A DNA stretch of 64,000 nt, from positions 434,001 to 498,000 of the forward strand of contig JADJPU010000001.1 in assembly GCA_016713115.1 (NCBI GenBank), written 5' to 3'. Shown here in pieces: positions 27,107 through 36,624 of the stretch. A model generated the notes under the pieces. That model was not told the DNA's origin. It searched no databases and saw only the letters and a list, made by a program, of their open reading frames with translations. The DNA is from Cellvibrionales bacterium (GTDB lineage: Bacteria > Pseudomonadota > Gammaproteobacteria > Pseudomonadales > UBA7239). The position numbers and the translations under genes are program-made. The stretch's first letter is position 1. Each line of letters opens with the position of its first letter.

Positions 27107-27344
27107 CTATTCCTCGCCGTGATTTGGCTGCCTGCCAAACACTATCAACGGTTCGCTCAGAAATGCCGCTGTTTTCACCCGCAATGAGCGCTTGAATCAA
27201 TGCCTCTCTATCGCGCTGCATTGTTTGATCTCGCCGAATTAAATCTCGCATATAGTCACTGGCATTGCTGTAATGCCCTGTGCTGATCTGATCCTCAACC
27301 CAAGTTTTCATCGGGTCAGGTAGCGATATATTCATAGTTGCCAT
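27099..27344 (-). CDS. parD: ParD-family antitoxin
   Basis: The ATG at 27344 (MATMNISLPDPMKTWVEDQI) has GGAGG at eight bases; an earlier in-frame start lacks such support. The 81-residue protein has the ribbon-helix-helix DNA-binding N-terminus (MNISLPDPMKTWVEDQI), then SNASDYMRDLIRRDQ and a C-terminal toxin-neutralising helix. It should bind ParE and repress its own promoter. Its stop overlaps parE by eight bases, coupling translation. Confidence 0.9.
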   Translation of the reverse strand: MATMNISLPDPMKTWVEDQISTGHYSNASDYMRDLIRRDQTMQRDREALIQALIAGENSGISERTVDSVWQAAKSRRGIDV

Positions 27345-27418
27345 AGCGAATACCTCCGCCTGCATTGTGGTAATTTTTGGCAAAGATTGCCATAACTACC
27401 GCAATAGCTGTAGGGCCT

Positions 27419-28363
27419 TCACAAACTCTTTACCCACTGCTCTGTTTTATCCCACAACTGCGCGGCAACGGCGCTGTCTTTGCTATCCGCACTCGCGGCG
27501 TGCGGTTTGCACTGTTGGTAATACTGCCCGCCGACTGCGGCAGGATTTGTGGCGCAATGCACGCTGGTTTGCGCGCCTTCTTCTGGCGTGAGCAACATAA
27601 ACTTTTCCAGCGGCGCGAGTGCGTGGCGCACGGTTTGCAGCGCGTTATTTCCCGCCAAACCTTTGTCCGCAATATTGGTGTACACCGCCCCCGGATGCAG
27701 ACAGTACGCCTGCAAGTGATCGCTCTCTGCAAAACGGCGCTGTATTTCAAAGGTCGCATGCACAATCGCCAATTTGGACATGCCGTAAGCCGTCCATGAG
27801 TTATACGGATAATCGCCCAGCAAACCCGCGTTGTAGCCTTTGCTGTGCATTTGCGAGGCCACATTCACGATGCGCGCATCACCCGTTTTTCTGCCGGTTT
27901 CTCGCAACAGCGGCAGCAATAAATGCGTGAGATGCATCACGCCTAGGTAGTTTGTGCGCCACTGAATTTCAAAACCATCGGCGGTGAGATGCGGCTCTTT
28001 CCACTGCGACAGCAAATCAAAATGCACGCCGGCATTGTTCACCAAAATATCTAAACGCTCGCCGTGATTTTTTACAAACCACGCCGCAAATGCTGCCACC
28101 GATTCAGCTGAAGTCGCTTCCAACACATGCGCATCAATTTCCGCGCCGTTAGCTGCTGCACGCAAAACATCTGCTAGTTTTTCAGCGTTTGATCGCGTGG
28201 TGACAATCACTTTTGCGCCCCATAACGCCAATATTTTTGCAGTTTCAAAACCGATAGAACCTCGTGCACAACCAGTGACAATCGCTGTTTTTCCACGCAA
28301 ATCTTGCTTCTCGGCAAATGGCGCTTTCACCAGACAGCCGCGCACAGCTTGATACATACCCAT
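27419..28363 (-). CDS. Short-chain dehydrogenase/reductase (retinol dehydrogenase-like)
   Basis: The ATG at 28363 is chosen because GGAG lies eight bases upstream. The 314-residue protein has the NAD(P) motif TGCARGSIGFETAK (TGxxxxxGxE variant), NNAGVHFDLL, the catalytic Ser in VNVASQMHSKG and the catalytic YxxxK in AYGMSKLA. The C-terminal extension (CLHPGAVYTNIAD, LLTPEEGAQTSV) resembles WWOX/RDH-type SDRs. The substrate is probably a hydrophobic alcohol or ketone but is unknown. The gene is convergent with nothing downstream except parD on the same strand, and divergent from tRNA-Arg. Confidence 0.88.
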   Translation of the reverse strand: MGMYQAVRGCLVKAPFAEKQDLRGKTAIVTGCARGSIGFETAKILALWGAKVIVTTRSNAEKLADVLRAAANGAEIDAHVLEATSAESVAAFAAWFVKNHGERLDILVNNAGVHFDLLSQWKEPHLTADGFEIQWRTNYLGVMHLTHLLLPLLRETGRKTGDARIVNVASQMHSKGYNAGLLGDYPYNSWTAYGMSKLAIVHATFEIQRRFAESDHLQAYCLHPGAVYTNIADKGLAGNNALQTVRHALAPLEKFMLLTPEEGAQTSVHCATNPAAVGGQYYQQCKPHAASADSKDSAVAAQLWDKTEQWVKSL

Positions 28364-28410
28364 CACCCTATCTCCTACAAAAAACAATAGCCCACACCTG
28401 CGTTTAACGG

Positions 28411-28439
28411 TTGACGCTTCTGTGCGTCACACCTATAGT
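28411..28439 (+). promoter_or_regulatory. Promoter of tRNA-Arg
   Basis: TTGACG (28411-28416), an exact 17-base spacer and TATAGT (28434-28439) lie 13 bases before the tRNA. It is one of the closest matches to sigma-70 consensus in the window. Confidence 0.75.
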
Positions 28440-28452
28440 ACGCACCCGCTGC

Positions 28453-28529
28453 GCGCCCGTAGCTCAGCTGGATAGAGTACCTGGCTACGAACCAGGTGGT
28501 CGGGAGTTCGAATCTCTCCGGGCGCGCCA
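28453..28529 (+). tRNA. tRNA-Arg (anticodon ACG)
   Basis: The 77-base gene has GCGCCCG/CGGGCGC acceptor arms, an encoded GCCA end and anticodon loop CTACGAA. The wobble A of the ACG anticodon would be edited to inosine by TadA to read CGU, CGC and CGA. Confidence 0.98.
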
Positions 28530-28540
28530 TTATTATCAAA

Positions 28541-28571
28541 GGCTTAGTGTTAGCGCGCTAAGTCTTTTTTT
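28541..28571 (+). terminator. Rho-independent terminator of tRNA-Arg
   Basis: GGCTTAG (28541-28547) pairs with CTAAGTC (28558-28564), with one G-T pair, around a ten-base loop. A run of seven T follows directly. Confidence 0.75.
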
Positions 28572-28613
28572 GCGTGTACATTTTGTCGTTACTAACAACA
28601 CTCGAGGCAAACC

Positions 28614-29024
28614 ATGAGCAAGAAACCTGACATTACGATTTCCAGCTTGGACGCCGAGCGCTTGGAGCTGCTGCTGGAAGCATTAAAGCCCGATGCCACG
28701 GGCCGTGCAGAGCTGGAAGCTGAGTTGGCGCGCGCCTCTGTGGTAGAGCCACAACAAATGCCTGCCAATGTAGTAACCATGAATTCGACGGTGAAGTTTG
28801 TTATGCAATCCTCCGGCGAGGCGTTTGAAATGACACTGGTCTACCCTAAAGATGCCGACAGCAGCGGCAAGACGGTTTCCATTCTCGCCCCCGTGGGCAG
28901 TGCACTTTTAGGACTTACACAAGGCGATGAGATCGAATGGCCAAACCCTGCCGGCGGGATGACCACGATCCAAGTCACGGAAGTGACCTATCAGCCAGAA
29001 CGCGATGGTGCGCTTCACCGTTAA
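28614..29024 (+). CDS. rnk: Rnk-type nucleoside diphosphate kinase regulator (GreA/GreB C-terminal fold)
   Basis: This 136-residue protein has an N-terminal short coiled coil (LDAERLELLLEALKPD) and the FKBP-like C-terminal domain of transcript-cleavage factors: MNSTVKFVMQ, LVYPKDADSS, SILAPVGSALLGL and GDEIEWPNPAGG. Rnk binds RNA polymerase's secondary channel but lacks the long acidic coiled-coil tip of GreA, so it competes rather than cleaves. ACTCGAGG is a modest ribosome-binding site. It ends two bases from the convergent membrane-protein gene. Confidence 0.9.
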   Translation: MSKKPDITISSLDAERLELLLEALKPDATGRAELEAELARASVVEPQQMPANVVTMNSTVKFVMQSSGEAFEMTLVYPKDADSSGKTVSILAPVGSALLGLTQGDEIEWPNPAGGMTTIQVTEVTYQPERDGALHR

Positions 29025-29026
29025 GA

Positions 29027-30811
29027 TCACCGTACCTGCAAACGACACCAGCGCCCTTCCGTGCGCGCAAAGAGTTGTTCTGGCTTGCTCTGCGGCAGAC
29101 TGCGGGCAAAGCCTGCATAGCTGGTCGCGCCCTGCAGGCTTTGTTGGAGGCGCGCGGTAAAGGTATCCGCGCTGGCAGCCAGCAACAGGCCAGGTGCAGC
29201 AAGATCGCGATCAAACCAAGCAATCAACGCAAAGTCCGTAGGCTGCGCGAAATCCAGCGATAGCCGCGCGTAATTCTCACCACGCACATCCACCCGCACT
29301 GGCGACACGACACACGCTTCAACACCAGCCAGCTCACTAAACGGTGGCACTTGCCAGTTAGGGTCTGCATAAGGCCCCACGCGAATACTGCGCAAAAATG
29401 CCGCCTCCTGTGCCAAGGTGTACTGTGAATCTGGCACCAAATGCGCGCGCGACACCGTGGGCTTTATTGCCGACAGCTCGCGCTCCAATCCCACCACCAA
29501 CGCCAAGTGTGCATCGCGCGTGCGGTTGCCGGTTTTCAGCATCATTTCGTGATACCAGTTGGCGCGCATTGCAAAAACCATCAGCAAGAGCAACGCACCC
29601 AGCAACAGGCCAAGATAACGCCAGCGTTCACTGCTCGCCAACCACAACACGATGCCTATCCAAAATAACAGCACGATATTTTGGTAACGCAAGGCGTACA
29701 CATTGTCCCAGAATAGGCCGCGCCCAATCGCAGTAACCAAAGCCACACCAAACCCGAACAACGCTAACGCCAAACCCAACCACGCCACCGCGCTGAACTG
29801 CCTGCGCCGAAACAAACCCTGCCACCATGCTCGCGCCACACCACACAGCAGCACCGCCACTAAGGAAGGTGCGATCCAACTCATGACCTGTGGCAGCTGC
29901 CAAGGACCTTCCTGTGCCAACTGAAATGACAATGGATTGCCGAGATACCAAAGCGAGAACACTGCAAAAAACTGCGCCACTGACATCAACTGCACAAAAG
30001 ATAAGTTTTTCACTTCCGACAATATGTCACCCGAATTAGAAGGCAATCCATAGAAATAAAATCCCAAATAAATAACCGCAGTCACCAAAAAAGTGGCGAT
30101 AGATATTCGAGAATAGCGCAATGCCATCATCAATAAGAGCGCCACTGGCCATGCGATGAGTGCTGAAAAATTATTGAGGCCTGCAATCATCAGTGCACAA
30201 CAAGCAATTGTCCCGTTTACCAAGTGTCGCCCTTGCTCACCCGCCAATAAGCGCTCAAACGCCAACACCACAAACCCTGTCACCAAAAACCATTGCACAT
30301 CAAAAGTGTGCAAAAAATTAAATATCTGCGTGACATTAAACAGACAGAACAATACTCCAAACAAAATAATCGTACGCTGTCCGTTGACGAGACGACCATC
30401 GCGCCGCAACACCGCAAACACAGAAAGAAAAACAACCACCTGCATCAGCACAGATACAGACAACAGCAAGGCATTACTGCCATCTACCCACTGCATGTCT
30501 TGCACCCACAACCAGCGCGATAACAACGGCCTGTGTGAGTAGCCATACTGCTCCCAATAATCAGCCCAACCTGCTTCGCCTTGCCATGCTTTTTGCAAAA
30601 AGGGCATCACTTCCCACATGTCGCGCCACGGGCCGCGCCACATACTCACTGCAATGGTGTAAATCGCAGCTACAACAAACACGATCACCAGTGCGCCGTA
30701 TAACGCCCCCCAGTAACGCGCAGTGCGTAGAGCCGTTTGTTCGCATCGATCGAGCATATTCACAACAAAAAATAACCTTTTGAAATTTGCCGGTATAAGC
30801 GCATGAATCAT
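29027..30811 (-). CDS. Uncharacterised polytopic membrane protein (594 residues)
   Basis: I do not recognise a defined family. The protein has about ten to twelve hydrophobic segments from residue 35 to about 425, then a soluble C-terminal part of about 165 residues. The first loop contains WRGPWRDMWEVMPFLQKAWQ and the following YSHRPLLSRWLW, an arrangement reminiscent of integral membrane glycosyltransferase-like or O-antigen-modifying proteins, where acidic and aromatic residues in the first periplasmic loop matter. The soluble tail has two Cys (VEACVVSP and GRWCRLQ). The start is uncertain; an ATG at 30757 is also possible and neither has a good ribosome-binding site. It stands alone between rnk and a GST gene. 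Confidence 0.7.
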   Translation of the reverse strand: MIHALIPANFKRLFFVVNMLDRCEQTALRTARYWGALYGALVIVFVVAAIYTIAVSMWRGPWRDMWEVMPFLQKAWQGEAGWADYWEQYGYSHRPLLSRWLWVQDMQWVDGSNALLLSVSVLMQVVVFLSVFAVLRRDGRLVNGQRTIILFGVLFCLFNVTQIFNFLHTFDVQWFLVTGFVVLAFERLLAGEQGRHLVNGTIACCALMIAGLNNFSALIAWPVALLLMMALRYSRISIATFLVTAVIYLGFYFYGLPSNSGDILSEVKNLSFVQLMSVAQFFAVFSLWYLGNPLSFQLAQEGPWQLPQVMSWIAPSLVAVLLCGVARAWWQGLFRRRQFSAVAWLGLALALFGFGVALVTAIGRGLFWDNVYALRYQNIVLLFWIGIVLWLASSERWRYLGLLLGALLLLMVFAMRANWYHEMMLKTGNRTRDAHLALVVGLERELSAIKPTVSRAHLVPDSQYTLAQEAAFLRSIRVGPYADPNWQVPPFSELAGVEACVVSPVRVDVRGENYARLSLDFAQPTDFALIAWFDRDLAAPGLLLAASADTFTARLQQSLQGATSYAGFARSLPQSKPEQLFARTEGRWCRLQVR

Positions 30812-30918
30812 AGCGCAGTTGCTACAGCGAATAGCCTGTCGTGCAAATTGATACCGTTCTGGACGATAGCTCCGAGTGGATCTACCATGAATGCCTATTC
30901 ATCGCCTCGGAGGTCGCC

Positions 30919-31536
30919 ATGAAACTGTACTACTCACCCGGAACCTGTGCACTCGCCTGCCACATCGTACTGGAGTGGACGGGCAAGCCGTATGACTTAC
31001 AAAAAGTCAGCATACACGGACAAAAATCCCCCGAGCTATTAAACATAAACCCACAAGGCGCCGTACCTGTTTTAGAAGATGGCGGTTGGGTTTTGACGCA
31101 AAACTTAGCCATCATGAATTACTTGGCCGACACCGCTGCCGATGCAAAATTGTGCGGCGACAACAGCGCCAAATGCCGCGCAGAAATCAATCGCTGGTTG
31201 GCATTTTTAAATGCTGATTTACACACCGCATTCAAACCTTTATTTGGCGGCACGATGTATCTCGGCGATGATGCTGTGATCGAAAAAACCAAAAATAATG
31301 CCACGCAAGCTATCGTGCGCATGCTGACACTCACTAACCAACAGCTGGAAAAACAGGACTACCTAGCAGGCGTACGCTCCATGGCGGATGCGTATCTATA
31401 TGTAGTTTTGCGCTGGGTGAAATCATTAAAAATTGACATCAGCACTTTATCTGCACTGGCGCGTTTTACCGATCGTATGCAAGCCGATAGCGGCGTACAA
31501 AAAGCACTGGCGATGGAAGGTTTAGAAAAAATCTGA
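30919..31536 (+). CDS. Glutathione S-transferase
   Basis: The ATG at 30919 (MKLYYSPGTCALACHIVLEW) has GGAGG at seven bases. The 205-residue protein has the thioredoxin-like N-domain of bacterial beta-class GSTs, with the Ser/Cys of SPGTCAL as the usual glutathione-contacting residues, cis-Pro in GAVPVLEDG and LTQNLAIMNYL. The alpha-helical C-domain follows, with RSMADAYLYVVLRWV. It would conjugate or reduce electrophiles with glutathione in the cytosol. It stands alone between oppositely oriented genes. Confidence 0.92.
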   Translation: MKLYYSPGTCALACHIVLEWTGKPYDLQKVSIHGQKSPELLNINPQGAVPVLEDGGWVLTQNLAIMNYLADTAADAKLCGDNSAKCRAEINRWLAFLNADLHTAFKPLFGGTMYLGDDAVIEKTKNNATQAIVRMLTLTNQQLEKQDYLAGVRSMADAYLYVVLRWVKSLKIDISTLSALARFTDRMQADSGVQKALAMEGLEKI

Positions 31537-31551
31537 TCGCTGTGGTGTGTG

Positions 31552-32289
31552 TCAGCTTTGAGCTGGCGCACGCTCCCACCGCAATTCGTGCGCGCCATTT
31601 TCCCACTGCAAATAGCAGTACTGCTCTTCCCAGTCGCCCAGCACAATTCTCTCAGCCTGCACAGCATTTCCTACAGTTAGCGCATGGACTGCGGGACGGT
31701 GCGTGTGGCCGTGAATTAATACACTGCATTGATACTTTTCCAAGGCCGCATCCACTTCAGCGGGCGTAACATCCATGATGTCTTCCGCTTTGATGCTATT
31801 GGCCTCTTTGCTTTTGGCGCGCAGTTGCGCAGCGATTGCACGGCGCTCGACGAGAGATTTCGCTAAAAATTCACGCTGCCAATCAGGATTGCGCACCAAA
31901 GCGCGGAATTGTTGATACGCCACATCTTGCGTACAGAATTGATCACCGTGCGCTAACAAAACACGCTGCTGGTTTATCTCTATCGCATACAACTCGGGCA
32001 ACAACTGCATACCGCAGCACGCTGCGTACTGTTCACCCAATAAAAAATCGCGGTTGCCGTGTTGAAAAAATATGTTCACACCGCGCGCAGCAACGCGCTG
32101 CAAGGCACTGGCAACTGTTTCGGCGAGTGGGCGATCATCGTCATCGCCTATCCACGCATCAAAAAAATCACCCAAGATATACAGGCGCTCAACGCCCTGC
32201 GTTTTCTCTGCCAGAAAAGCAAAAAAGGCCGCAGTGATGTGCGGCCTTTCTTCGGACAAATGCAGATCAGAGATGAACAGCGCGTTCAT
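31552..32289 (-). CDS. lpxH: UDP-2,3-diacylglucosamine diphosphatase
   Basis: This 245-residue metallophosphoesterase has FISDLHLSEERPHI, LGDFFDAWIGDD, HGNRDFLLGE, LLAHGDQFCT and IHGHTHRPAVH, the ordered metal-binding motifs of LpxH. It removes UMP to form lipid X in the lipid A pathway at the inner-membrane face. It follows ppiB by 12 bases, a common gammaproteobacterial pairing. Confidence 0.97.
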   Translation of the reverse strand: MNALFISDLHLSEERPHITAAFFAFLAEKTQGVERLYILGDFFDAWIGDDDDRPLAETVASALQRVAARGVNIFFQHGNRDFLLGEQYAACCGMQLLPELYAIEINQQRVLLAHGDQFCTQDVAYQQFRALVRNPDWQREFLAKSLVERRAIAAQLRAKSKEANSIKAEDIMDVTPAEVDAALEKYQCSVLIHGHTHRPAVHALTVGNAVQAERIVLGDWEEQYCYLQWENGAHELRWERAPAQS

Positions 32290-32301
32290 CCAGCCGCCCT
32301 A

Positions 32302-32799
32302 TCACTTCACAGTAACAGAGGTAATGGTGATGGATTCGACTGGCACATCTTGGTGACCGCCTTTAGAGCCAGTTTTCACGCCTTTGATTTTATTTACCAC
32401 ATCCATGCCGTCGGTCACTTTGCCAAACACGCAGTAGCCCCAACCTTGCGAAGTTTCGCTTTTGAAGTTGAGGAAGTCGTTATCTTTCACATTGATAAAA
32501 AACTGCGCCGTAGCGGAATGTGGATCCATGGTGCGCGCCATCGCAATCGTGCCGGTGTCATTTTTCAAACCGTTGTTGGCTTCGTTTTTGACCGGTGCAT
32601 TGGTTTTTTTCTGGCTCATGTTTTCATCCATGCCGCCGCCTTGGATCATGAAACCGTCGATAACGCGATGGAAAATGGTGCCTGCATAAAAGCCGCTGCT
32701 CGCGTATCCGAGAAAGCTGGCAACCGTGGCCGGCGCTTTCGCCGCGTCCAATTCGAGAGTGATGTCGCCGTGGGTGGTGTGCAGGGTAACTACAGACAT
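32302..32799 (-). CDS. ppiB: Peptidyl-prolyl cis-trans isomerase B (cyclophilin)
   Basis: This 165-residue cyclophilin lacks a signal peptide, so it is cytoplasmic. [13 protein letters not shown] holds the catalytic Arg and Phe, and [20 protein letters not shown] is the typical substrate-binding stretch; [12 protein letters not shown] and [14 protein letters not shown] follow. It accelerates proline isomerisation during folding. It is the first gene of a ppiB-lpxH unit, with AGGAAAT before the ATG. Confidence 0.97.
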   Translation of the reverse strand: MSVVTLHTTHGDITLELDAAKAPATVASFLGYASSGFYAGTIFHRVIDGFMIQGGGMDENMSQKKTNAPVKNEANNGLKNDTGTIAMARTMDPHSATAQFFINVKDNDFLNFKSETSQGWGYCVFGKVTDGMDVVNKIKGVKTGSKGGHQDVPVESITITSVTVK

Positions 32800-32836
32800 G
32801 TGATTTCCTATGTTTAAGCTATATCTAGGGGGTGGC

Positions 32837-32842
32837 TATAAT
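32837..32842 (+). promoter_or_regulatory. Consensus -10 element for glnS-cysS
   Basis: A perfect TATAAT lies 57 bases before the glnS ATG. The -35 position (around 32814) is only weakly conserved, so the full promoter is uncertain. Confidence 0.5.
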
Positions 32843-32898
32843 ACGCGCTCACCGCTACCCTCGCCAAACCCTCAATTCCCTATTTTTTGCCGGACATC

Positions 32899-34584
32899 AT
32901 GAGCGCACAGCCCAGCAAACCCACTGAAACCGTTAAGCCCGCCCACTTTATTCGCCAGATCATCGCCGCCGATGTAGCGGCCGGTCTGCCTGCCCAGCGA
33001 GTGCAAACCCGCTTTCCGCCGGAGCCCAACGGCTATCTGCACATCGGTCACGCGAAATCCATTTGCCTCAACTTCGGCATGGCCGAGGAGTTTGGCGGGC
33101 AATGCAATTTGCGTTTTGACGATACCAATCCTGAAAAAGAAAACGACGAATATATCCAATCCATACAGGAAGATGTGCGCTGGCTCGGCTTTCAATGGAA
33201 TGGCGAAGTGCGCCACGCCTCTGGCTATTTCCAACAACTGCACGACTGGGCCGTGTATTTGATTGAGCAAGGCAAAGCCTATGTCTGCCATCTCACACCA
33301 GACGAAGCGCGCGCGCATCGCGGCACGCTCACCGAGGCAGGCAAAAACAGTCCGTTTCGCGAACGCAGCGTGGCAGAAAATCTCGATTTATTTACGCGCA
33401 TGAAAAACGGCGAGTTTGCCGACGGCGCTTGCGTGCTGCGCGCCAAAATTGATATGGCCAGCCCCAACATGAATTTGCGCGACCCAATCATGTACCGCAT
33501 TCGTCGCGCGCATCACCACCAAACCGGCGATGCGTGGTGCATTTATCCCACTTACGATTACACCCACGGTCAATCCGATGCCATCGAAGGCATCACGCAT
33601 TCCATTTGCACACTGGAGTTTGAAGATCACAAACCACTGTACGACTGGTATTTGGCTAACTTGCCGGTGCCAGCGCGTCCGCGTCAGTACGAATTTGCGC
33701 GTTTGAATCTGAATTACACCGTCACCAGCAAACGCAAATTAAAACAGCTGGTGGATGAAAAACATGTGCAGGGTTGGGATGATCCGCGCATGCCGACGAT
33801 TGCTGGTTTGCGCCGTCGCGGTGTGACACCGCAAGCCCTGCGCCAGTTTTGCGAGATGATCGGCGTGACACGCAGCGATGGCATTGTGGATGTCAGCATG
33901 TTGGAGTTTGCTATCCGCGATGACCTCGACAAAAACGCCGCGCGCGCGATGTGTGTCATCAATCCACTCAAAGTGGTAATCAGCAACTTCGATGCAACGC
34001 GCGTTGAACAACTGTCTGCACCCAAGCACCCACAGCGAGAAGACCTCGGCACACGCGAGCTACCTTTTACGCGCGAATTGTTTATTGATCGCAACGATTT
34101 CCGCGAAGTCGCCGAAAAAGATTTCAAACGCCTAGTGCTAGGGCAGGAAGTGCGTTTGCGCAATGCCTATGTGATTCGCGCCGATGAAGTTATTAAAGAT
34201 GCCAGCGGTGAAATCATCGAATTGCGTTGCAGCTATGACCCAGACACCCACGGCAAAAACCCTGCGGATGGGCGCAAAGTGAAAGGCGTGATTCACTGGG
34301 TCTCTGCCACCCAGTGCGTGGATGTGGAATTGCGTTTGTACGAGCGTTTATTCACCGCAGAAAACCCAGAAGCCGACAAAGACAAAACCTTTCTCGATTT
34401 CATCAACCCGCATTCACTCGCTGTGGTGCAAGCCAAAGCCGAGCCGAGCCTGCGCGGCGTTGCGCCAGAAACACGCTTTCAATTTGAACGCGAAGGTTAT
34501 TTTTGCAGTGACCGCTACGATTGCACCACTGAAAAACTCGTATTCAACCGCACCATTGGCTTAAAAGATTCTTTCGGCAAGTGA
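32899..34584 (+). CDS. glnS: Glutaminyl-tRNA synthetase
   Basis: The ATG at 32899 ([20 protein letters not shown]) yields 561 residues. The class I signatures are [12 protein letters not shown] (HIGH) and [12 protein letters not shown] (KMSKS-equivalent). [14 protein letters not shown] and LGFQWNGEV follow, as in GlnRS/GluRS enzymes, and the C-terminal part is the beta-barrel anticodon-binding domain. It charges tRNA-Gln with glutamine. It precedes cysS by seven bases. Confidence 0.98.
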   Translation: MSAQPSKPTETVKPAHFIRQIIAADVAAGLPAQRVQTRFPPEPNGYLHIGHAKSICLNFGMAEEFGGQCNLRFDDTNPEKENDEYIQSIQEDVRWLGFQWNGEVRHASGYFQQLHDWAVYLIEQGKAYVCHLTPDEARAHRGTLTEAGKNSPFRERSVAENLDLFTRMKNGEFADGACVLRAKIDMASPNMNLRDPIMYRIRRAHHHQTGDAWCIYPTYDYTHGQSDAIEGITHSICTLEFEDHKPLYDWYLANLPVPARPRQYEFARLNLNYTVTSKRKLKQLVDEKHVQGWDDPRMPTIAGLRRRGVTPQALRQFCEMIGVTRSDGIVDVSMLEFAIRDDLDKNAARAMCVINPLKVVISNFDATRVEQLSAPKHPQREDLGTRELPFTRELFIDRNDFREVAEKDFKRLVLGQEVRLRNAYVIRADEVIKDASGEIIELRCSYDPDTHGKNPADGRKVKGVIHWVSATQCVDVELRLYERLFTAENPEADKDKTFLDFINPHSLAVVQAKAEPSLRGVAPETRFQFEREGYFCSDRYDCTTEKLVFNRTIGLKDSFGK

Positions 34585-34591
34585 GCAATCT

Positions 34592-35989
34592 ATGAAAATT
34601 TACAACACGCTCACGCGCCAAAAACAAGATTTTGTACCGCTAGTGCCGAACGAAATTCGCATGTATGTGTGCGGCATGACGGTGTACGACTACTGCCACC
34701 TCGGCCATGCGCGCGTGTTGGTGGCCTTTGATGCCATCACGCGCTATTTGCGCGCGCGCGGCTGGAATGTCACTTATGTACGCAACATCACCGACATCGA
34801 CGACAAAATTTTGAAACGCGCCGATGAAAATGGTGAGCCCTACACCGCACTCACCACGCGCTTTATTCAAGCCATGCACGAAGACGAAGCGCGCCTCGGC
34901 GTAGCCAGACCGGATATCGAACCCACCGCCACCGCACACATCGCGCAAATTATTGCGATGACGCAGCAACTCATCGACAAAGGCTACGCGTATCACGCCA
35001 GCAATAACGATGTGTATTACCGCGTGGCAAAGTTTGATGGCTACGGCAAATTGTCTGGCAAAAATCCAGAAGAATTATTGGCTGGTGCACGCATTGAAGT
35101 GGATGAAGCCAAAGAAGACCCGCGCGACTTCGCGCTGTGGAAAGCCGCCAAAACTGGCGAAGTTTCTTGGCCTTCGCCTTGGGGAGACGGTCGCCCTGGC
35201 TGGCATATCGAATGCTCGGCGATGTCCACCTGCTGCCTCGGCGAATCGTTTGACATTCACGGCGGCGGCCCCGACTTGCCGTTTCCGCATCACGAAAACG
35301 AAATTGCACAATCGGAAGCAGCCACTGGCAAGCATTACGCAAACTACTGGATGCACGCCGGTGCAGTGCGCGTAAACAATGAAAAAATGTCAAAATCGCT
35401 CGGCAATTTTTTCACTATTCGTGAAATTCTCAACCAATACCACCCAGAAGTGGTGCGCTATTTATTACTCGCCAGCCACTACAGCAGCGCCATCAACTAC
35501 TCGGAAGAAAATTTGCAGACCGCGCGCGGCGCGTTAGAGCGTTTTTACACCGCACTGCGCGGTTTGAGCGATGTCCCCGTATTGCCACTCGCACAACTGA
35601 ATGCCACGCATCCAACCGTTGCGCGTTTTATCGCCGAAATGGATGACGATTTCGGCACGCCAGAAGCTATAGCCGCGCTGTTTGAACTGGCGCGACAACT
35701 GAATACGGTGCGCGCCACTGGCGATGTACAGCAAACGATTGAACTCGCCACCATTTTGAAATCGCTCGGTGCAGTGTTGGGTATTTTGCAAGCGGACGCC
35801 GATGTATTTTTGCAGGCGGGCAGCAGCGATGGCCTGAGTGCAGAAAACATAGAGCGACTGATCGCTGAGCGCGTGCAAGCCAAAAAAGACAAACAGTTTG
35901 CGCGCGCCGATCAAATCCGCGACGAACTCAAAGCGCAGGGTATTATTTTGGAAGATGCGCGCAGCGGCACCACATGGCGGCGCGAATGA
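34592..35989 (+). CDS. cysS: Cysteinyl-tRNA synthetase
   Basis: This 465-residue class I synthetase begins [20 protein letters not shown], with [18 protein letters not shown] (zinc Cys and HIGH), [19 protein letters not shown] (zinc-binding), [12 protein letters not shown] and [13 protein letters not shown]. The C-terminal helical domain ends [20 protein letters not shown]. It charges tRNA-Cys. Its stop overlaps the ATG of the pseudouridine synthase (ATGA). Confidence 0.98.
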   Translation: MKIYNTLTRQKQDFVPLVPNEIRMYVCGMTVYDYCHLGHARVLVAFDAITRYLRARGWNVTYVRNITDIDDKILKRADENGEPYTALTTRFIQAMHEDEARLGVARPDIEPTATAHIAQIIAMTQQLIDKGYAYHASNNDVYYRVAKFDGYGKLSGKNPEELLAGARIEVDEAKEDPRDFALWKAAKTGEVSWPSPWGDGRPGWHIECSAMSTCCLGESFDIHGGGPDLPFPHHENEIAQSEAATGKHYANYWMHAGAVRVNNEKMSKSLGNFFTIREILNQYHPEVVRYLLLASHYSSAINYSEENLQTARGALERFYTALRGLSDVPVLPLAQLNATHPTVARFIAEMDDDFGTPEAIAALFELARQLNTVRATGDVQQTIELATILKSLGAVLGILQADADVFLQAGSSDGLSAENIERLIAERVQAKKDKQFARADQIRDELKAQGIILEDARSGTTWRRE

Positions 35990-36624
35990 AACCTTTTTTT
36001 GAACATGAAGATTTTTTCGTGTTCGACAAACCCGCCGGCGTGAGTTTTCACAGCGAAAACGGCACCGGTTTTTTTGCTCAACTGCAAATCTGCCACCCAG
36101 CAGAAACACTGTTCCCCGTTCATCGTCTGGATCGCATTACCTCTGGCCTAGTGATCGCCGCCAGAAATAAAACGACCGCCACGGAACTGGGGCAGATGTT
36201 TGAATCGCGTCAGATTCAAAAAACTTATGTCGCACTCTCTGACAAAACACCGTCCAAAAAACAAGGCACGGTAACGGGCGATATGCAGCGCACGCGCGAC
36301 GGCAACTGGAAACTGCTGCGCAGTCGCGAAAACCCGGCCAGCACACGATTTTCTTCGCGTGCCATTGCGCCCAATTTGCGTTTATTTATCCTGAAGCCAC
36401 AGACAGGGCGCACGCATCAATTGCGCGTGATGATGAAAGCACTGGGCAGCCCTATCATCGGCGATGCACGCTACGGTGGCGCGCCAGCGGATCGCGGTTA
36501 TTTACATGCACTGCAACTCGCTTTCGATTGGCACGGCGAAAATATCAGCGTACACTGCATGCCATCCACCGGCGCGCTATTTGAAACGCTGACTGATTAT
36601 CTTGCTCACGCTGATCATGCGTAG
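35986..36624 (+). CDS. RluA-family pseudouridine synthase
   Basis: The ATG at 35986 overlaps the cysS stop, giving 212 residues; a start at 35974 is the alternative. The catalytic motif is [13 protein letters not shown], with the essential Asp in [13 protein letters not shown] and [20 protein letters not shown] complete the RluA fold, with GDARYGG following. No S4 domain is present. It isomerises uridine in rRNA or tRNA; the target position cannot be deduced. It overlaps the following cyclotransferase gene by eight bases. Confidence 0.9.
   Translation: MKPFFEHEDFFVFDKPAGVSFHSENGTGFFAQLQICHPAETLFPVHRLDRITSGLVIAARNKTTATELGQMFESRQIQKTYVALSDKTPSKKQGTVTGDMQRTRDGNWKLLRSRENPASTRFSSRAIAPNLRLFILKPQTGRTHQLRVMMKALGSPIIGDARYGGAPADRGYLHALQLAFDWHGENISVHCMPSTGALFETLTDYLAHADHA

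Noticed and set aside
32059..32817. 252-codon plus-strand open frame over lpxH and ppiB
   Set aside because: It crosses two well-supported minus-strand genes and has no recognisable domain.
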